This document shows positions 7,076 through 14,408 of a stretch of DNA of 24,575 bases, piece after piece; within the stretch, counting starts at the first letter, position 1, and every line of letters begins with the position of its first letter. This DNA comes from CAYTCZ01 sp964436315 (GTDB lineage: Bacteria > Actinomycetota > Thermoleophilia > Gaiellales > Gaiellaceae), in NCBI GenBank assembly GCA_964436315.1, contig CAYTCZ010000057.1, positions 1 through 24,575 on the forward strand, in the 5' to 3' direction. The notes beneath the pieces were generated by a model that did no database searches, had not been told where the DNA came from, and saw only the letters and a list, made by a program, of their open reading frames with translations. Position numbers and translations under genes: made by a program.

Positions 7076-7795
7076 ATGAGCCTGATCGCATGGCAAGCCA
7101 ACGACCGCGTCGCGATCTCTTTCTCGACGCGCAACGGGGGCGTGAGTAGCGGCCGGTACGCCTCGCTCAATCTCGGATTGATGACGGACGACTCACCCAG
7201 TTCGGTCTTCGAGAATCGCCGTCGACTGTGCGTCCAGACGGGCGTCGACGGCTCGCGAGCCGCAATGGCTCGTCAGGTTCACGGCGCGGAGGTTCGACGG
7301 GCTGAACCCAAGGGGATCCTTACGGCCCAGGAGCACGCGGCGGGCGACGGCCTCTGGACCGACGAATCGGGTCTTGCGCTGATGGTGCTTACTGCGGACT
7401 GCTTTCCAGTTGCTCTGTACGGCAAAGACGGAACTCAGAGACTCGCTGTCGTTCACGCCGGTTGGAAGGGTGTCCTCGGCGGGATCGCCGAGCGGGGGAT
7501 AGACGCCCTCGGGTCAAAGAAGCCGGCGGCGGTGATCGGGCCCGGCATCGGCGCGTGCTGTTACGAGGTCGGCGACGATGTAGCGATTCCGTACGCGGAA
7601 CGGTTCGGCCGCGACGTGGTCGTCGATCGGAGGCTGGATCTCCGGCTGGCGCTTGACCGTGCCCTCAGGCGGGCTGGTTGTCATTTCGTGGAGCACGTGA
7701 ATCGGTGCACGGCTTGCGACGAAGAAGCCTTCTTTTCGCATCGACGCGACGGAAGGGTAACCGGCAGGCAAGGATTGATCGCGTATCTCCGTTGA
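7076..7795 (+). CDS. pgeF: PgeF/YfiH multicopper-oxidase-like (laccase-domain) protein
   Basis: The 239-residue protein matches the YfiH/DUF152 family. Visible motifs are FSTRNGGVS near residue 16, RQVHG near 66, TADCFPVAL near 104 (metal-ligand Cys), HAGWKGVLGG near 126 (ligand His) and GPGIGACCYEVG near 155, then a final RCTACDEEAFFSHRRDG block. In E. coli the family member PgeF hydrolyses UDP-MurNAc wrongly carrying L-Ser; other members act as purine nucleoside phosphorylase/adenosine deaminase. The division and cell-wall neighbours favour the peptidoglycan-editing role here. It directly precedes yggS, the stop codon touching that gene's apparent start, a pairing common in Gram-positive bacteria. 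Confidence 0.92.
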   Translation: MSLIAWQANDRVAISFSTRNGGVSSGRYASLNLGLMTDDSPSSVFENRRRLCVQTGVDGSRAAMARQVHGAEVRRAEPKGILTAQEHAAGDGLWTDESGLALMVLTADCFPVALYGKDGTQRLAVVHAGWKGVLGGIAERGIDALGSKKPAAVIGPGIGACCYEVGDDVAIPYAERFGRDVVVDRRLDLRLALDRALRRAGCHFVEHVNRCTACDEEAFFSHRRDGRVTGRQGLIAYLR

Positions 7796-8405
7796 TCGTT
7801 TAGACGTCGACACGGTCCGGACGAACCTTTCCCGCATCAAGGACGAGGTCGGAGCCGGCGTCACGGTCGTCGCGGCCACGAAGTACGTCTCTCCCGACGA
7901 GATGGAAGTTCTCGCGGAAGCCGGGGTTGAGATCGTTGGCGAGAATCGACTGCAGGATCTCGAAGCGAAAATAGCGCGCTACGGCGAGACGTTTCAGTGG
8001 CACTTCATCGGTCATCTCCAGTCGCGAAAAGCCCGAGGAGTCTCGCGTTACTGCACACTCCTTCATTCGCTTGATTCCCTCTCGGCGGCGAAGCGGATTA
8101 CCATCCCAGCGCTGGTCGAAGTCAACCTTGCGGGAGAGGAAACGAAGTCCGGCGTGCCACCCGAGGAGCTTTCCGAGTTCCTGGCTGCTGTCCGAGAGTT
8201 CGAGGTCGAGGTTCGCGGGCTCATGACAATGCCGCCCCTCTCCGCGAATCCTGAAGGGTCTCGACCGTACTTCGAGAAGCTCCGGATCCTCGCGGAGCAG
8301 GAGGGGCTTTCCCAGCTCTCGATGGGAACATCTCAGGACTACGCCGTCGCCGCCCAAGAGGGGGCGACCCTCATCCGCGTCGGCTCAGTCCTGTACGGTC
8401 GATGA
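7791..8405 (+). CDS. yggS: YggS-family PLP homeostasis protein
   Basis: YggS/PLPBP proteins bind PLP without known catalysis and keep vitamin B6 and amino-acid pools balanced. The frame carries VVAATKYVS with the PLP Lys at codon 7881-7883, GENRLQD, WHFIGHLQSRK, VEVNLAGEETKSG, GLMTMPP and the closing LSMGTSQDY...RVGSVLYGR. The first standard start in frame is ATG 7902, but that would delete the PLP lysine, so it cannot be the true start. The conserved N-terminus (DRLDVDTVRTNLSRIKDE) begins after GTT at 7791, and an in-frame stop lies at 7776. So the gene either uses a non-standard start or carries a base error. The product would be about 204 residues, slightly short because the segment between LDSLSAAKRI and PALVEVN is reduced. 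Confidence 0.85.
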   Translation, partial: VDRLDVDTVRTNLSRIKDEVGAGVTVVAATKYVSPDEMEVLAEAGVEIVGENRLQDLEAKIARYGETFQWHFIGHLQSRKARGVSRYCTLLHSLDSLSAAKRITIPALVEVNLAGEETKSGVPPEELSEFLAAVREFEVEVRGLMTMPPLSANPEGSRPYFEKLRILAEQEGLSQLSMGTSQDYAVAAQEGATLIRVGSVLYGR

Positions 8406-8454
8406 AGCCCGATCCGTGAGCGGTTAGTAAGCCGGCGTGCACCGAGGCGTGGAC

Positions 8455-8460
8455 TACACT
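8455..8460 (+). promoter_or_regulatory. Candidate -10 box (TACACT) for sepF
   Basis: TACACT ends 10 bases before the sepF ATG, predicting a leader of about 3-4 bases. It lies in the 65-base gap after yggS. A -35 element is not clear. Confidence 0.4.
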
Positions 8461-8470
8461 TTCCCGTCGG

Positions 8471-9019
8471 ATGGGTCTCGGGAATGTGTGGAGCCGCGCG
8501 CTCGTGTACTTCGGCATCGTCGAAGAGGAGGACTACTGGGACGAGGATGCGTACGAGGCCGAGCAGGACCTCGAGCGCTCGTATCGCGACCGCCCCAACG
8601 TTCGCCGGCTGAACCCGCGTCCGGCGCCACAGAGTTTCGATGACTGGAGCGATCCCGAAGAGGCAGGCGGGCAGACTGCCGTTCTGAGAGCACCATCCCC
8701 GCAGGAGCGCCGGCTCGAAGCGGTGGACGCCGCCTCGGGCTCCGTCCAGGTTCATCTCGTCGTGCCCAAGAGCTTCAACGATGCCCAGTCGATCGCAGAT
8801 CGATTCAAGGCTTCGGTTCCCGTGATCCTCAACCTCCAGGCGACCGATCCAGACCTCTCGAAGCGGCTAATCGATTTCTCGAGTGGACTGACCTACGCGC
8901 TGAACGGGGGCATGCAGAGGGTTGCCGACAAGGTGTTTCTCTTGACTCCGCAGAACGTCGAGGTCTCGGCTGAAGAGAGGGCCCGGCTGGTAGAGCGGGG
9001 GTTCTTTAACCAGAGCTGA
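8471..9019 (+). CDS. sepF: Cell division protein SepF
   Basis: SepF anchors FtsZ to the membrane and aligns the Z-ring in Gram-positive bacteria. The 182-residue protein has the expected layout: a short N-terminal membrane-contact helix (MGLGNVWSRALVYFGI), an acidic linker (EEEDYWDEDAYEAEQD) and, from about residue 90, the SepF core with VHLVVPKSFNDAQSIAD, VPVILNLQATD, RLIDFSSGLTYALNGGM and VFLLTPQNVEV. It sits between yggS and yggT, its usual position in Actinomycetota and Firmicutes. ftsZ itself is not in the window. Confidence 0.96.
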   Translation: MGLGNVWSRALVYFGIVEEEDYWDEDAYEAEQDLERSYRDRPNVRRLNPRPAPQSFDDWSDPEEAGGQTAVLRAPSPQERRLEAVDAASGSVQVHLVVPKSFNDAQSIADRFKASVPVILNLQATDPDLSKRLIDFSSGLTYALNGGMQRVADKVFLLTPQNVEVSAEERARLVERGFFNQS

Positions 9020-9076
9020 CGCTGCTCTCGGTTTCTTCCGGACGGTCAGCAGGTCGTGACCGGCCGGGCAACAAGT

Positions 9077-9082
9077 TAGCGT
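9077..9082 (+). promoter_or_regulatory. Candidate leaderless promoter -10 (TAGCGT) for yggT
   Basis: TAGCGT ends 7 bases before ATG 9090, the spacing expected for a leaderless mRNA. A second TTAGGG follows directly and could instead act as a weak ribosome site. Confidence 0.3.
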
Positions 9083-9089
9083 TAGGGCA

Positions 9090-9392
9090 ATGGTTTTTGC
9101 TTCGACGGTAGACATCGCGCGCGATTTCGTTGACGCGCTGTTCCTCGTCTACCTCATCTGCATCTTTCTCTACATCATCCTGTCGTGGATTCGGCTTCCG
9201 TACAACGTCTGGCTCAACCGAATACAGCGCTTTCTCTTCGACGTCGTCAACCCGTACTTGGCCATCTTCCGCCGGCTGCTGCCGCAGCTCTCGGGAAGCC
9301 GAATCGGCCTCGATTTCACGCCAATCATCGCGATCATCGTGCTCTTCGCTCTCCGCTTCATCGCGGATACGATCATCGATCAGTTCGACTAG
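9090..9392 (+). CDS. yggT: YggT family membrane protein
   Basis: The 100-residue protein has two hydrophobic segments, about 16-34 (LFLVYLICIFLYIILSWI) and 76-94 (FTPIIAIIVLFALRFIADT). The linker contains PYNVWLNRIQRFLFDVVNPYLAIFRRLLP, a strong YggT signature (VNPYL.iFRr.iP). The family is linked by location and some genetics to division-site and osmotic functions; its biochemical role is unsettled. It follows sepF, as in many Gram-positive genomes. Confidence 0.93.
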   Translation: MVFASTVDIARDFVDALFLVYLICIFLYIILSWIRLPYNVWLNRIQRFLFDVVNPYLAIFRRLLPQLSGSRIGLDFTPIIAIIVLFALRFIADTIIDQFD

Positions 9393-9490
9393 CCTGGGGC
9401 CGCCACGTCCTATGTCCGCCTCGCATCGGCCCGTCTCGGGAACGTCGAGACCACTCTCGACCGCCGACCGGATGATTCGATTGCGTCCCC

Positions 9491-9496
9491 TATACT
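9491..9496 (+). promoter_or_regulatory. Candidate -10 box (TATACT) upstream of the DUF167 gene
   Basis: TATACT is the closest match to the TATAAT consensus in the window. It ends 13 bases before ATG 9510, with AAGG between, so a very short leader with a minimal ribosome site is possible. Confidence 0.4.
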
Positions 9497-9509
9497 CCGA
9501 GCAAGGTAG

Positions 9510-9803
9510 ATGTCCGAGCGGTCGGCACGGCTCCGGGTTCACGTATCGCCCGGTGCGTCGCGAACGGAGGTCGTCGGGCGCCATGGAGACGGTTGGAAAG
9601 TGCGAGTCACGGCACCAGCGGATCGAGGCCGGGCCAATGAGGCGGTCCTCGCGGTCCTCGCCGAGAGCCTGGCGATTCCCCGGCGGGACATCGAACTCGT
9701 TGCCGGCGCAACTGGGCGGGACAAACTTGTAGAAATACACGGTGTCGCGGTCAGAGAGGCAGAGCGCCGCCTCGCCGCGAACGCACGAAGGGAGACTCAG
9801 TGA
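9510..9803 (+). CDS. DUF167/YggU family protein
   Basis: The 97-residue protein carries the DUF167 pattern: VSPGASRTEVVG near residue 12, WKVRVTAPADRGRANEAVLAVLAE in the middle and a late VAGATGRDKLVEI. The family has a small alpha/beta fold, is found across bacteria and archaea and has no established biochemical role. It commonly follows yggT, as here. Its stop overlaps the start of the next gene (GTGA), so the two are probably translated together. Confidence 0.9.
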   Translation: MSERSARLRVHVSPGASRTEVVGRHGDGWKVRVTAPADRGRANEAVLAVLAESLAIPRRDIELVAGATGRDKLVEIHGVAVREAERRLAANARRETQ

Positions 9804-10153
9804 AAGACGAGGAGTTCCGTGCCTTGCTTCTCGAGGAGCGCGAGCGAGTTGCGCATGCCATCGATTACCTCCAGGCCGAGATCCATTCCCTCGAGGAAGA
9901 GGCAAGCGAGGAACCCTATGAAGGAAACATCGGCGGCGGCGCGACAATCACCCTCGACCGGGAGATCGACACGACTCTGGAAGAGAACTCAGAGCACGTT
10001 CTGCGGTCTATCGACCAAGCGCTAGGGCGTCTCGACGCCGGCACCTTTGGACTGTGCACCGCCTGTGGCGAGGGGATCTCAATCGAGCGCCTGCGTGCCA
10101 TGCCATACGCGACGAAGTGCATCGAGTGCAAACGGGCAGAAGAGAAGAAATAG
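9800..10153 (+). CDS. DksA/TraR-type C4 zinc-finger protein
   Basis: The 117-residue protein has an acidic helical N-terminal half (about 1-75), probably a coiled coil. It is followed by LDAGTFGLCTACGEGISIE and KCIECK, with zinc ligands Cys86, Cys89, Cys107 and Cys110. Proteins of this type bind RNA polymerase through its secondary channel in Proteobacteria. Small actinobacterial members beside lspA are common, and their role is unclear. The start is a GTG overlapping the previous stop. The distal hexad contains EEP.EGNIGGG, seen in RsbR/YteA-like and TraR-like members. Confidence 0.88.
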   Translation: MKDEEFRALLLEERERVAHAIDYLQAEIHSLEEEASEEPYEGNIGGGATITLDREIDTTLEENSEHVLRSIDQALGRLDAGTFGLCTACGEGISIERLRAMPYATKCIECKRAEEKK

Positions 10154-10260
10154 ACCACCCGCCCGCCGAGAATGGCGAGACCGGCTCGTCGAAGGACGGC
10201 CTGACCAACCCGTCTCCGCGGATCATCGACGTCCGCGTCGGTTCCTCGACGGACGGCCGG

Positions 10261-10782
10261 GTGCCAATCTCAGTCGTCGAGAGATCGCTCGCGGCACGCT
10301 CGTTCCAATGGCTCGGGCTCGCGGCGATTGCCGTCGCTGCGCTGATTGCCGATCAGCTCACAAAGCAGATCGTGATCAGCCAGCTCGATCTCGGTGAGGC
10401 AGTGCACGTTGGCGGCCCGCTGTACCTCCACCACGTCAAGAACTCCGGCATCGCCTTCGGCATGTTCGACGGCGCAGCCGGCCCAGTGACAATCTTCACC
10501 GCCGTAGCGGTGCTCGCGATGCTCATTTACTTCGCCCGGTCTGGCGCGCGGCACCCGATTCTTCCGGTGGCGCTCGGCCTTCTGATCGGTGGCAGTCTCT
10601 CGAACCTGGTCGATCGCCTACGCGTCGGCCACGTTACGGATTTCATCGATTTCCAGTGGTGGCCGGCGTTCAATCTCGCCGACACGTTCATCGTTGTCGG
10701 TGTTGGGATTCTGCTGCTCGCACTGATCGCTTCAGAGCGGCGTCCTCGGCTCCATTCGAACCGCGCCGCACGATCCGGCTAG
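10261..10782 (+). CDS. lspA: Lipoprotein signal peptidase (LspA)
   Basis: LspA is the inner-membrane aspartyl protease that cuts signal peptides from diacylglyceryl-modified prolipoproteins. From GTG 10261 the protein has 173 residues and four hydrophobic segments. The conserved blocks are ADQLTKQ (30-36), HHVKNSGIAFGMF (57-69), GGSLSNLVDRLRVGHVTDFIDF (110-131) and FNLADTFI (137-144). The catalytic pair corresponds to Asp118 and Asp141. The frame is open far upstream, but the extra residues are hydrophilic and unlike the family. GTG 10261 starts just before the first membrane helix, with GGACGG upstream. About 107 bases separate it from the previous gene. Confidence 0.93.
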   Translation: MPISVVERSLAARSFQWLGLAAIAVAALIADQLTKQIVISQLDLGEAVHVGGPLYLHHVKNSGIAFGMFDGAAGPVTIFTAVAVLAMLIYFARSGARHPILPVALGLLIGGSLSNLVDRLRVGHVTDFIDFQWWPAFNLADTFIVVGVGILLLALIASERRPRLHSNRAARSG

Positions 10783-10805
10783 CTGCGACCGAGAGACGAT
10801 CGAGT

Positions 10806-10811
10806 CAGAAT
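10806..10811 (+). promoter_or_regulatory. Weak leaderless-type -10 (CAGAAT) before rluD
   Basis: CAGAAT, the left part of the palindrome CAGAATTCTG (10806-10815), ends 7 bases before GTG 10819. The first base departs from the TAnnnT pattern, so this is a weak call. Confidence 0.25.
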
Positions 10812-10818
10812 TCTGCCT

Positions 10819-11739
10819 GTGGCGGTGGAGGACGAGCGTCTCTCGGTGAACGTCCCGGCTGGCGCGGCGGGGATGCGTCTCGATCGATTTCTGGCCGAGC
10901 TTGATCATGTCGGATCTCGCTCTGCGGCGGAAGGGCTGCTTCGGCGCGACGCGGTTCGCGTGGACGGACAACCGAAAGCAAAGAGCTACCGCTTGGCGGG
11001 TGGCGAGACCGTGGAGGTGTTGATCGAGCGAGAACCTCCAACACTTGAGGCCGAGGAGGTCGATTTCGGGCTCGTGTACGAAGACGATCAACTTCTCGTC
11101 GTTGACAAACCTGCTGGGATAACCGTCCATCCGTCGGCTGGCCATCGTCACGGAACCTTGGTGCACGGGCTGCTAGACCACTCGATCAGCGGCGGCTCCG
11201 ACGCTGACCGGCCTGGAATCGTGCATCGGCTCGACCGCGACACGTCGGGTCTCATGGTGGTGGCCCGATCGCCGGAAGCTCATCGAAGGCTTCAACGGCT
11301 CGTGCGACGACGCACGCTCCTCCGCGAGTATCTCGCGCTCGTTCGTGGGATTCCGCAATCGCGGGCAGGACGGATCGAAGCACCGATCGGACGCGATGTC
11401 CACGATCCAACCCGGCACTCGCTCGACTCGGCAAGGCCGAGACAAGCAGTCACGCATTTCGTGGTCGAGGAGCTCCTGCCCGCCCATACGTTGCTGCGCG
11501 TCCGGCTCGAAACCGGGCGGACCCATCAGATTCGTGTGCACCTGGCGGTGATCGAGCTCCCCGTCTCTGGCGACTCGGTGTACGGTGTTCCGGGAGACCT
11601 CGGTCTCAACCGCCAGTTCCTCCACGCTGCGCGGCTTGCGTTCGACCACCCATTCGATGAACGCCGTCTCGATCTAGACTCGCCCCTTCCAGCGGATCTT
11701 GCCCGGGCGCTCGAAGTCGCACGTGGCTCAACGGGTTGA
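10819..11739 (+). CDS. rluD: Ribosomal large-subunit pseudouridine synthase, RluD type
   Basis: The 306-residue protein has an N-terminal S4 RNA-binding domain (about 16-62: MRLDRFLAE...RRDAVRVDGQPK) and a RluA-family catalytic domain. The signature GIVHRLDRDTSGLMVVA spans 133-149, with Asp141 as the catalytic residue, and LETGRTHQIRVHL is the second hallmark. RluD makes pseudouridines in helix 69 of 23S rRNA; other RluA members cannot be fully excluded, but S4 plus this length and the position after lspA are standard for RluD in Gram-positive genomes. Confidence 0.93.
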   Translation: MAVEDERLSVNVPAGAAGMRLDRFLAELDHVGSRSAAEGLLRRDAVRVDGQPKAKSYRLAGGETVEVLIEREPPTLEAEEVDFGLVYEDDQLLVVDKPAGITVHPSAGHRHGTLVHGLLDHSISGGSDADRPGIVHRLDRDTSGLMVVARSPEAHRRLQRLVRRRTLLREYLALVRGIPQSRAGRIEAPIGRDVHDPTRHSLDSARPRQAVTHFVVEELLPAHTLLRVRLETGRTHQIRVHLAVIELPVSGDSVYGVPGDLGLNRQFLHAARLAFDHPFDERRLDLDSPLPADLARALEVARGSTG

Positions 11740-11806
11740 GCGTCCACGTCCCATGGCTGCCGATGCCCGCTCCCGAGACTGGGATCGACGTTTGGCAGCC
11801 GTCGGC

Positions 11807-11812
11807 TAGAAT
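11807..11812 (+). promoter_or_regulatory. Promoter -10 (TAGAAT) of the rpsB operon
   Basis: GGCTAGAATTTT gives a good extended match to a housekeeping -10. TCGACG at 11785-11790 with a 16-base spacer is a possible weak -35. Transcription would start near 11819, giving a leader of about 100 bases before rpsB. Confidence 0.55.
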
Positions 11813-11830
11813 TTTGCGGACTGTCCCCGA

Positions 11831-11875
11831 CCCGGCGGTGAACCGCGGGTGGCGGTGCCGGTGTTGACCGGTTCC
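11831..11875 (+). promoter_or_regulatory. Tandem hairpins in the rpsB 5' leader
   Basis: Two hairpins follow one another. The first pairs CCCG (11831-11834) with CGGG (11846-11849) and CGG (11836-11838) with CCG (11843-11845), closing a TGAA tetraloop with one bulged G. The second pairs CCGGT (11858-11862) with ACCGG (11867-11871) around GTTG and extends outward through GG/CC (11854-11855 with 11874-11875). They sit between the likely promoter and the ribosome site, where S2-responsive leaders occur in other bacteria. Confidence 0.5.
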
Positions 11876-11921
11876 ATCCGTTTTCGTCGGCGTCCGTCCA
11901 CTAACCGAGGAGGAATTCTCC

Positions 11922-12854
11922 GTGTCCGTCGTCTCGATGCGCGAACTTCTGGAAGCCGGAGTTCACTTCGGCCACCAGACGCGGCGCTGGAATCCCAAGA
12001 TGCAGCGCTACATCTTCACGGAGCGTGGTGGCATCTACATCATCGATCTCCAGCAGACTCTGGCACTGATCGAGCAGGCATACGCCTTCACCCGAAACCT
12101 TGCGGAAAGGGGCGGGCAGATGCTCTTTGTCGGGACGAAGAAACAGTGTCAGGATGGGATCGCCGAGCAGGCGAAGCGAGTCGGGATGCCGTACGTCAAC
12201 CACCGCTGGCTCGGCGGCCTGTTGACGAACTGGCGGACGATCTCGCAACGGATTGAGCGCATGCATGAGTTGGCGCGCATGCGCGAAGAAGGACAGCTCG
12301 AGCTGTTGCCCCCGAAGGAGCGAATGGCGATGCTCGGGGAACTCGAGAAGCTCGAGATCAACCTCGGAGGCGTGTCCGATATGAAGAGCATTCCGGACGC
12401 CGTCTTCGTGATCGATCTTCGAAAGGAGCAGATCGCGGTACGAGAGGCCCGCCGACTCGGCCTCCCCGTGGTTGCCCTTGTCGATACCAACTGTGATCCG
12501 GACGAGGTGGACTTCGTCATTCCGGGCAACGACGACGCAATTCGGTCGTGCAATCTGGTTCTCAAGGTCGTCGGTGACGCAATTGCCGCCGGGAGCACAA
12601 AGGTCTCCGAGGCTGAATTGAAGGCCGCGAAGCAGGATGAAGCTTCTGCAAAGCAAGCCGAGCAAGTGGGAACCGCGGCCGAGAAGGACGACCGGGCCGA
12701 GCCGGCTGCTGAATCGGCGCCTGAGGCACAGCCCGCGCCGGAGACGTCGGAGGCCGAGACTGCGGGAGAGGAGGTTCCCGCCGGAATCGCAGCCGAGACC
12801 GAGACGCCATCTGGGGACGCTGGAACAGACGACGGATCACAGAGCGATGATTAG
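11922..12854 (+). CDS. rpsB: 30S ribosomal protein S2
   Basis: The core (about residues 1-235) has the S2 signatures MRELLEAGVHFGHQTRRWNPKM, RGGIYIIDLQQT, RWLGGLLTNWRTI and the closing PVVALVDTNCDPDEVDFVIPGNDDAIRS. The 310-residue length exceeds the roughly 240 of E. coli S2. The excess is a C-terminal tail of about 70 residues made of Ala, Glu, Pro and Thr, common in Actinomycetota. The start is GTG at 11922, supported by GAGGAGG about 9 bases upstream. It overlaps tsf by 8 bases and heads the rpsB-tsf-pyrH-frr operon. Confidence 0.97.
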   Translation: MSVVSMRELLEAGVHFGHQTRRWNPKMQRYIFTERGGIYIIDLQQTLALIEQAYAFTRNLAERGGQMLFVGTKKQCQDGIAEQAKRVGMPYVNHRWLGGLLTNWRTISQRIERMHELARMREEGQLELLPPKERMAMLGELEKLEINLGGVSDMKSIPDAVFVIDLRKEQIAVREARRLGLPVVALVDTNCDPDEVDFVIPGNDDAIRSCNLVLKVVGDAIAAGSTKVSEAELKAAKQDEASAKQAEQVGTAAEKDDRAEPAAESAPEAQPAPETSEAETAGEEVPAGIAAETETPSGDAGTDDGSQSDD

Positions 12855-13635
12855 CGCAAGCCTCGTCAAAGAACTCCGTGAGTTGACGGGCGCCGGCATG
12901 ATGGACTGCAAGCGCGCCCTCGAAGAGACAGACGGTGACGTCGAGGCAGCGCGTAAACTCCTCCGTGAGAAGGGCATCGCGTCCGCGGGAAAGCGAGCTG
13001 AGCGCGAGACGACCGAGGGAAGAGTCCTCGCGCGCGTCGAGGACGGCACGGGGACGATGATCGCCGTTGGGAGCGAATCCGAGCCGGTGTCACAGAACGA
13101 AGAGTTTCTGTCGTTCGCCGAGCAGGTGCTCAGCGCCGTTGAACGTGACGGACCCGACGCCGTTTCGGGACTGGATCAAGAGCGAGTCGAGTTGATTGGG
13201 AAGATCGGCGAGAACATCGTCGTTCGCGGCGCGTCCCGAATTGCTGCCGACGAGGGCGAGGTGGTAACCGCGTACATCCATCCTCCCGCACAGAAGATCG
13301 GCGTGCTCCTTCGCGCGTCCTCGAGTCCCGAGTTCGCACGGCTTCTTGCCATGCACATCGCTTTCGCGAATCCACAGTACGTCGACCGGGACGCGGTCCC
13401 GCCGGAGGACGTTGAAGCAGAACGTGCGATTTACCAGAAGCTCCCAGAAGTTTCAGAAAGACCCGAGAACATCCGTCCGAAGATCGTCGACGGGATGCTG
13501 AAAAAGCGCTTCTACTCCGAGCTGGTCCTCGCGGACCAGGTGTGGATTCACGATGACTCGAAATCGGTCGGACAAGCGCTGGACGAAGAGGGGGCCCAAG
13601 TTCGGGAGTTCGCCCGGTACGCTCTGGGCGAATGA
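12847..13635 (+). CDS. tsf: Elongation factor Ts, with altered TDFV motif
   Basis: EF-Ts releases GDP from EF-Tu. The 262-residue protein starts MISASLVKELRELTGAGMMDCKRALEE, the standard N-terminal EF-Tu-binding signature; this fixes ATG 12847 although the frame is open further upstream inside rpsB. Later segments, including GENIVVRGASRIA, AQKIGVLLRASS, HIAFANPQYV and VWIHDDSKSVGQAL, are typical. The usual N.ETDFVA.NEEF segment reads GSESEPVSQNEEF, so the strongly conserved Thr-Asp-Phe-Val is replaced at residues 78-81 by Ser-Glu-Pro-Val. The gene overlaps rpsB by 8 bases and pyrH by ATGA. Confidence 0.96.
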   Translation: MISASLVKELRELTGAGMMDCKRALEETDGDVEAARKLLREKGIASAGKRAERETTEGRVLARVEDGTGTMIAVGSESEPVSQNEEFLSFAEQVLSAVERDGPDAVSGLDQERVELIGKIGENIVVRGASRIAADEGEVVTAYIHPPAQKIGVLLRASSSPEFARLLAMHIAFANPQYVDRDAVPPEDVEAERAIYQKLPEVSERPENIRPKIVDGMLKKRFYSELVLADQVWIHDDSKSVGQALDEEGAQVREFARYALGE

Positions 13636-14408
13636 GCGCGCAGGCCGACACCGTTCGCAACTCGGAGCACGGAACTGCGGCGTTCGGACGGGTCCTTCTG
13701 AAGCTTTCGGGAGAGGCGCTTCTCGGGAGGAAAACGTACGGGATCGACCCCGAGAAGGTCGAGGCTCTAAGCGCCGAGATCGAGAACGTGCGAGGGCTCG
13801 GAGTTGAAATCGCCGTCGTCCTCGGCGCTGGAAACATCTACCGGGGCGTGGCGGCCGCCGGTGAGGGAATGGACCGGGCGACTGCCGACTACGCGGGAAT
13901 GCTCGCGACACTGCTCAACTGCCTCGCGATTCAGGACTCGCTCGAGCGCCGTGGCGTCCATACGCGTGTCCTCTCGGCGATCACCGTGAGCGAGGTTGCA
14001 GAGCCGTATATTCGTCGGCGAGCGATCCGACATCTGGAAAAAGGGAGGGTGGTGATCTTCGCAGCAGGAACAGGAAATCCGTTCTTCACCACGGACACTG
14101 CAGCAGCGCTGCGTGCACTCGAGATCGGTGCCGAGGCACTGCTGATGGGAAAGAACGGTGTCGACGGTGTGTATGACGGCGATCCCGAAAAGGAGCCAAG
14201 TGCCGAGTTCCTTCCGTCGCTGACGCATCGAGATGCACTCGAGCGCGGTCTCGAGGTTATGGATTCGACAGCGCTCTCGCTGTGCATGGACAACGGTCTT
14301 CCGATCTACGTGTTCGGCCTCGACGACGAGAAGAACATCGAACGAGTCGCGGCTGGGAGACGCGTCGGCACGATCATCTCGACCCCCGGAGAGAACCATG
14401 ATCGATGA
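13632..14408 (+). CDS. pyrH: Uridylate kinase (UMP kinase)
   Basis: PyrH phosphorylates UMP to UDP and belongs to the amino-acid-kinase fold, unlike eukaryotic UMP kinases. The 258-residue protein shows VLLKLSGEAL near residue 21, VVLGAGNIYRG near 64, MDRATADYAGMLAT near 81, AGTGNPFFTTDTAAALRA near 145 and LLMGKNGVDGVYDGDP near 170. The first 18 or so residues are a loose extension before the core. The start ATG overlaps the tsf stop (ATGA), and the 3' end overlaps frr by 11 bases. Confidence 0.97.
   Translation: MSAQADTVRNSEHGTAAFGRVLLKLSGEALLGRKTYGIDPEKVEALSAEIENVRGLGVEIAVVLGAGNIYRGVAAAGEGMDRATADYAGMLATLLNCLAIQDSLERRGVHTRVLSAITVSEVAEPYIRRRAIRHLEKGRVVIFAAGTGNPFFTTDTAAALRALEIGAEALLMGKNGVDGVYDGDPEKEPSAEFLPSLTHRDALERGLEVMDSTALSLCMDNGLPIYVFGLDDEKNIERVAAGRRVGTIISTPGENHDR

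Noticed and set aside
7902..8405. yggS starting at the first ATG (7902)
   Set aside because: This would remove the conserved N-terminus and the PLP lysine codon at 7881-7883, while the coding signal clearly continues upstream to about 7791.
12637..12846. N-terminal extension of tsf into rpsB
   Set aside because: The extension is Arg/Pro-rich shadow of the S2 tail; EF-Ts starts with its standard motif at 12847.
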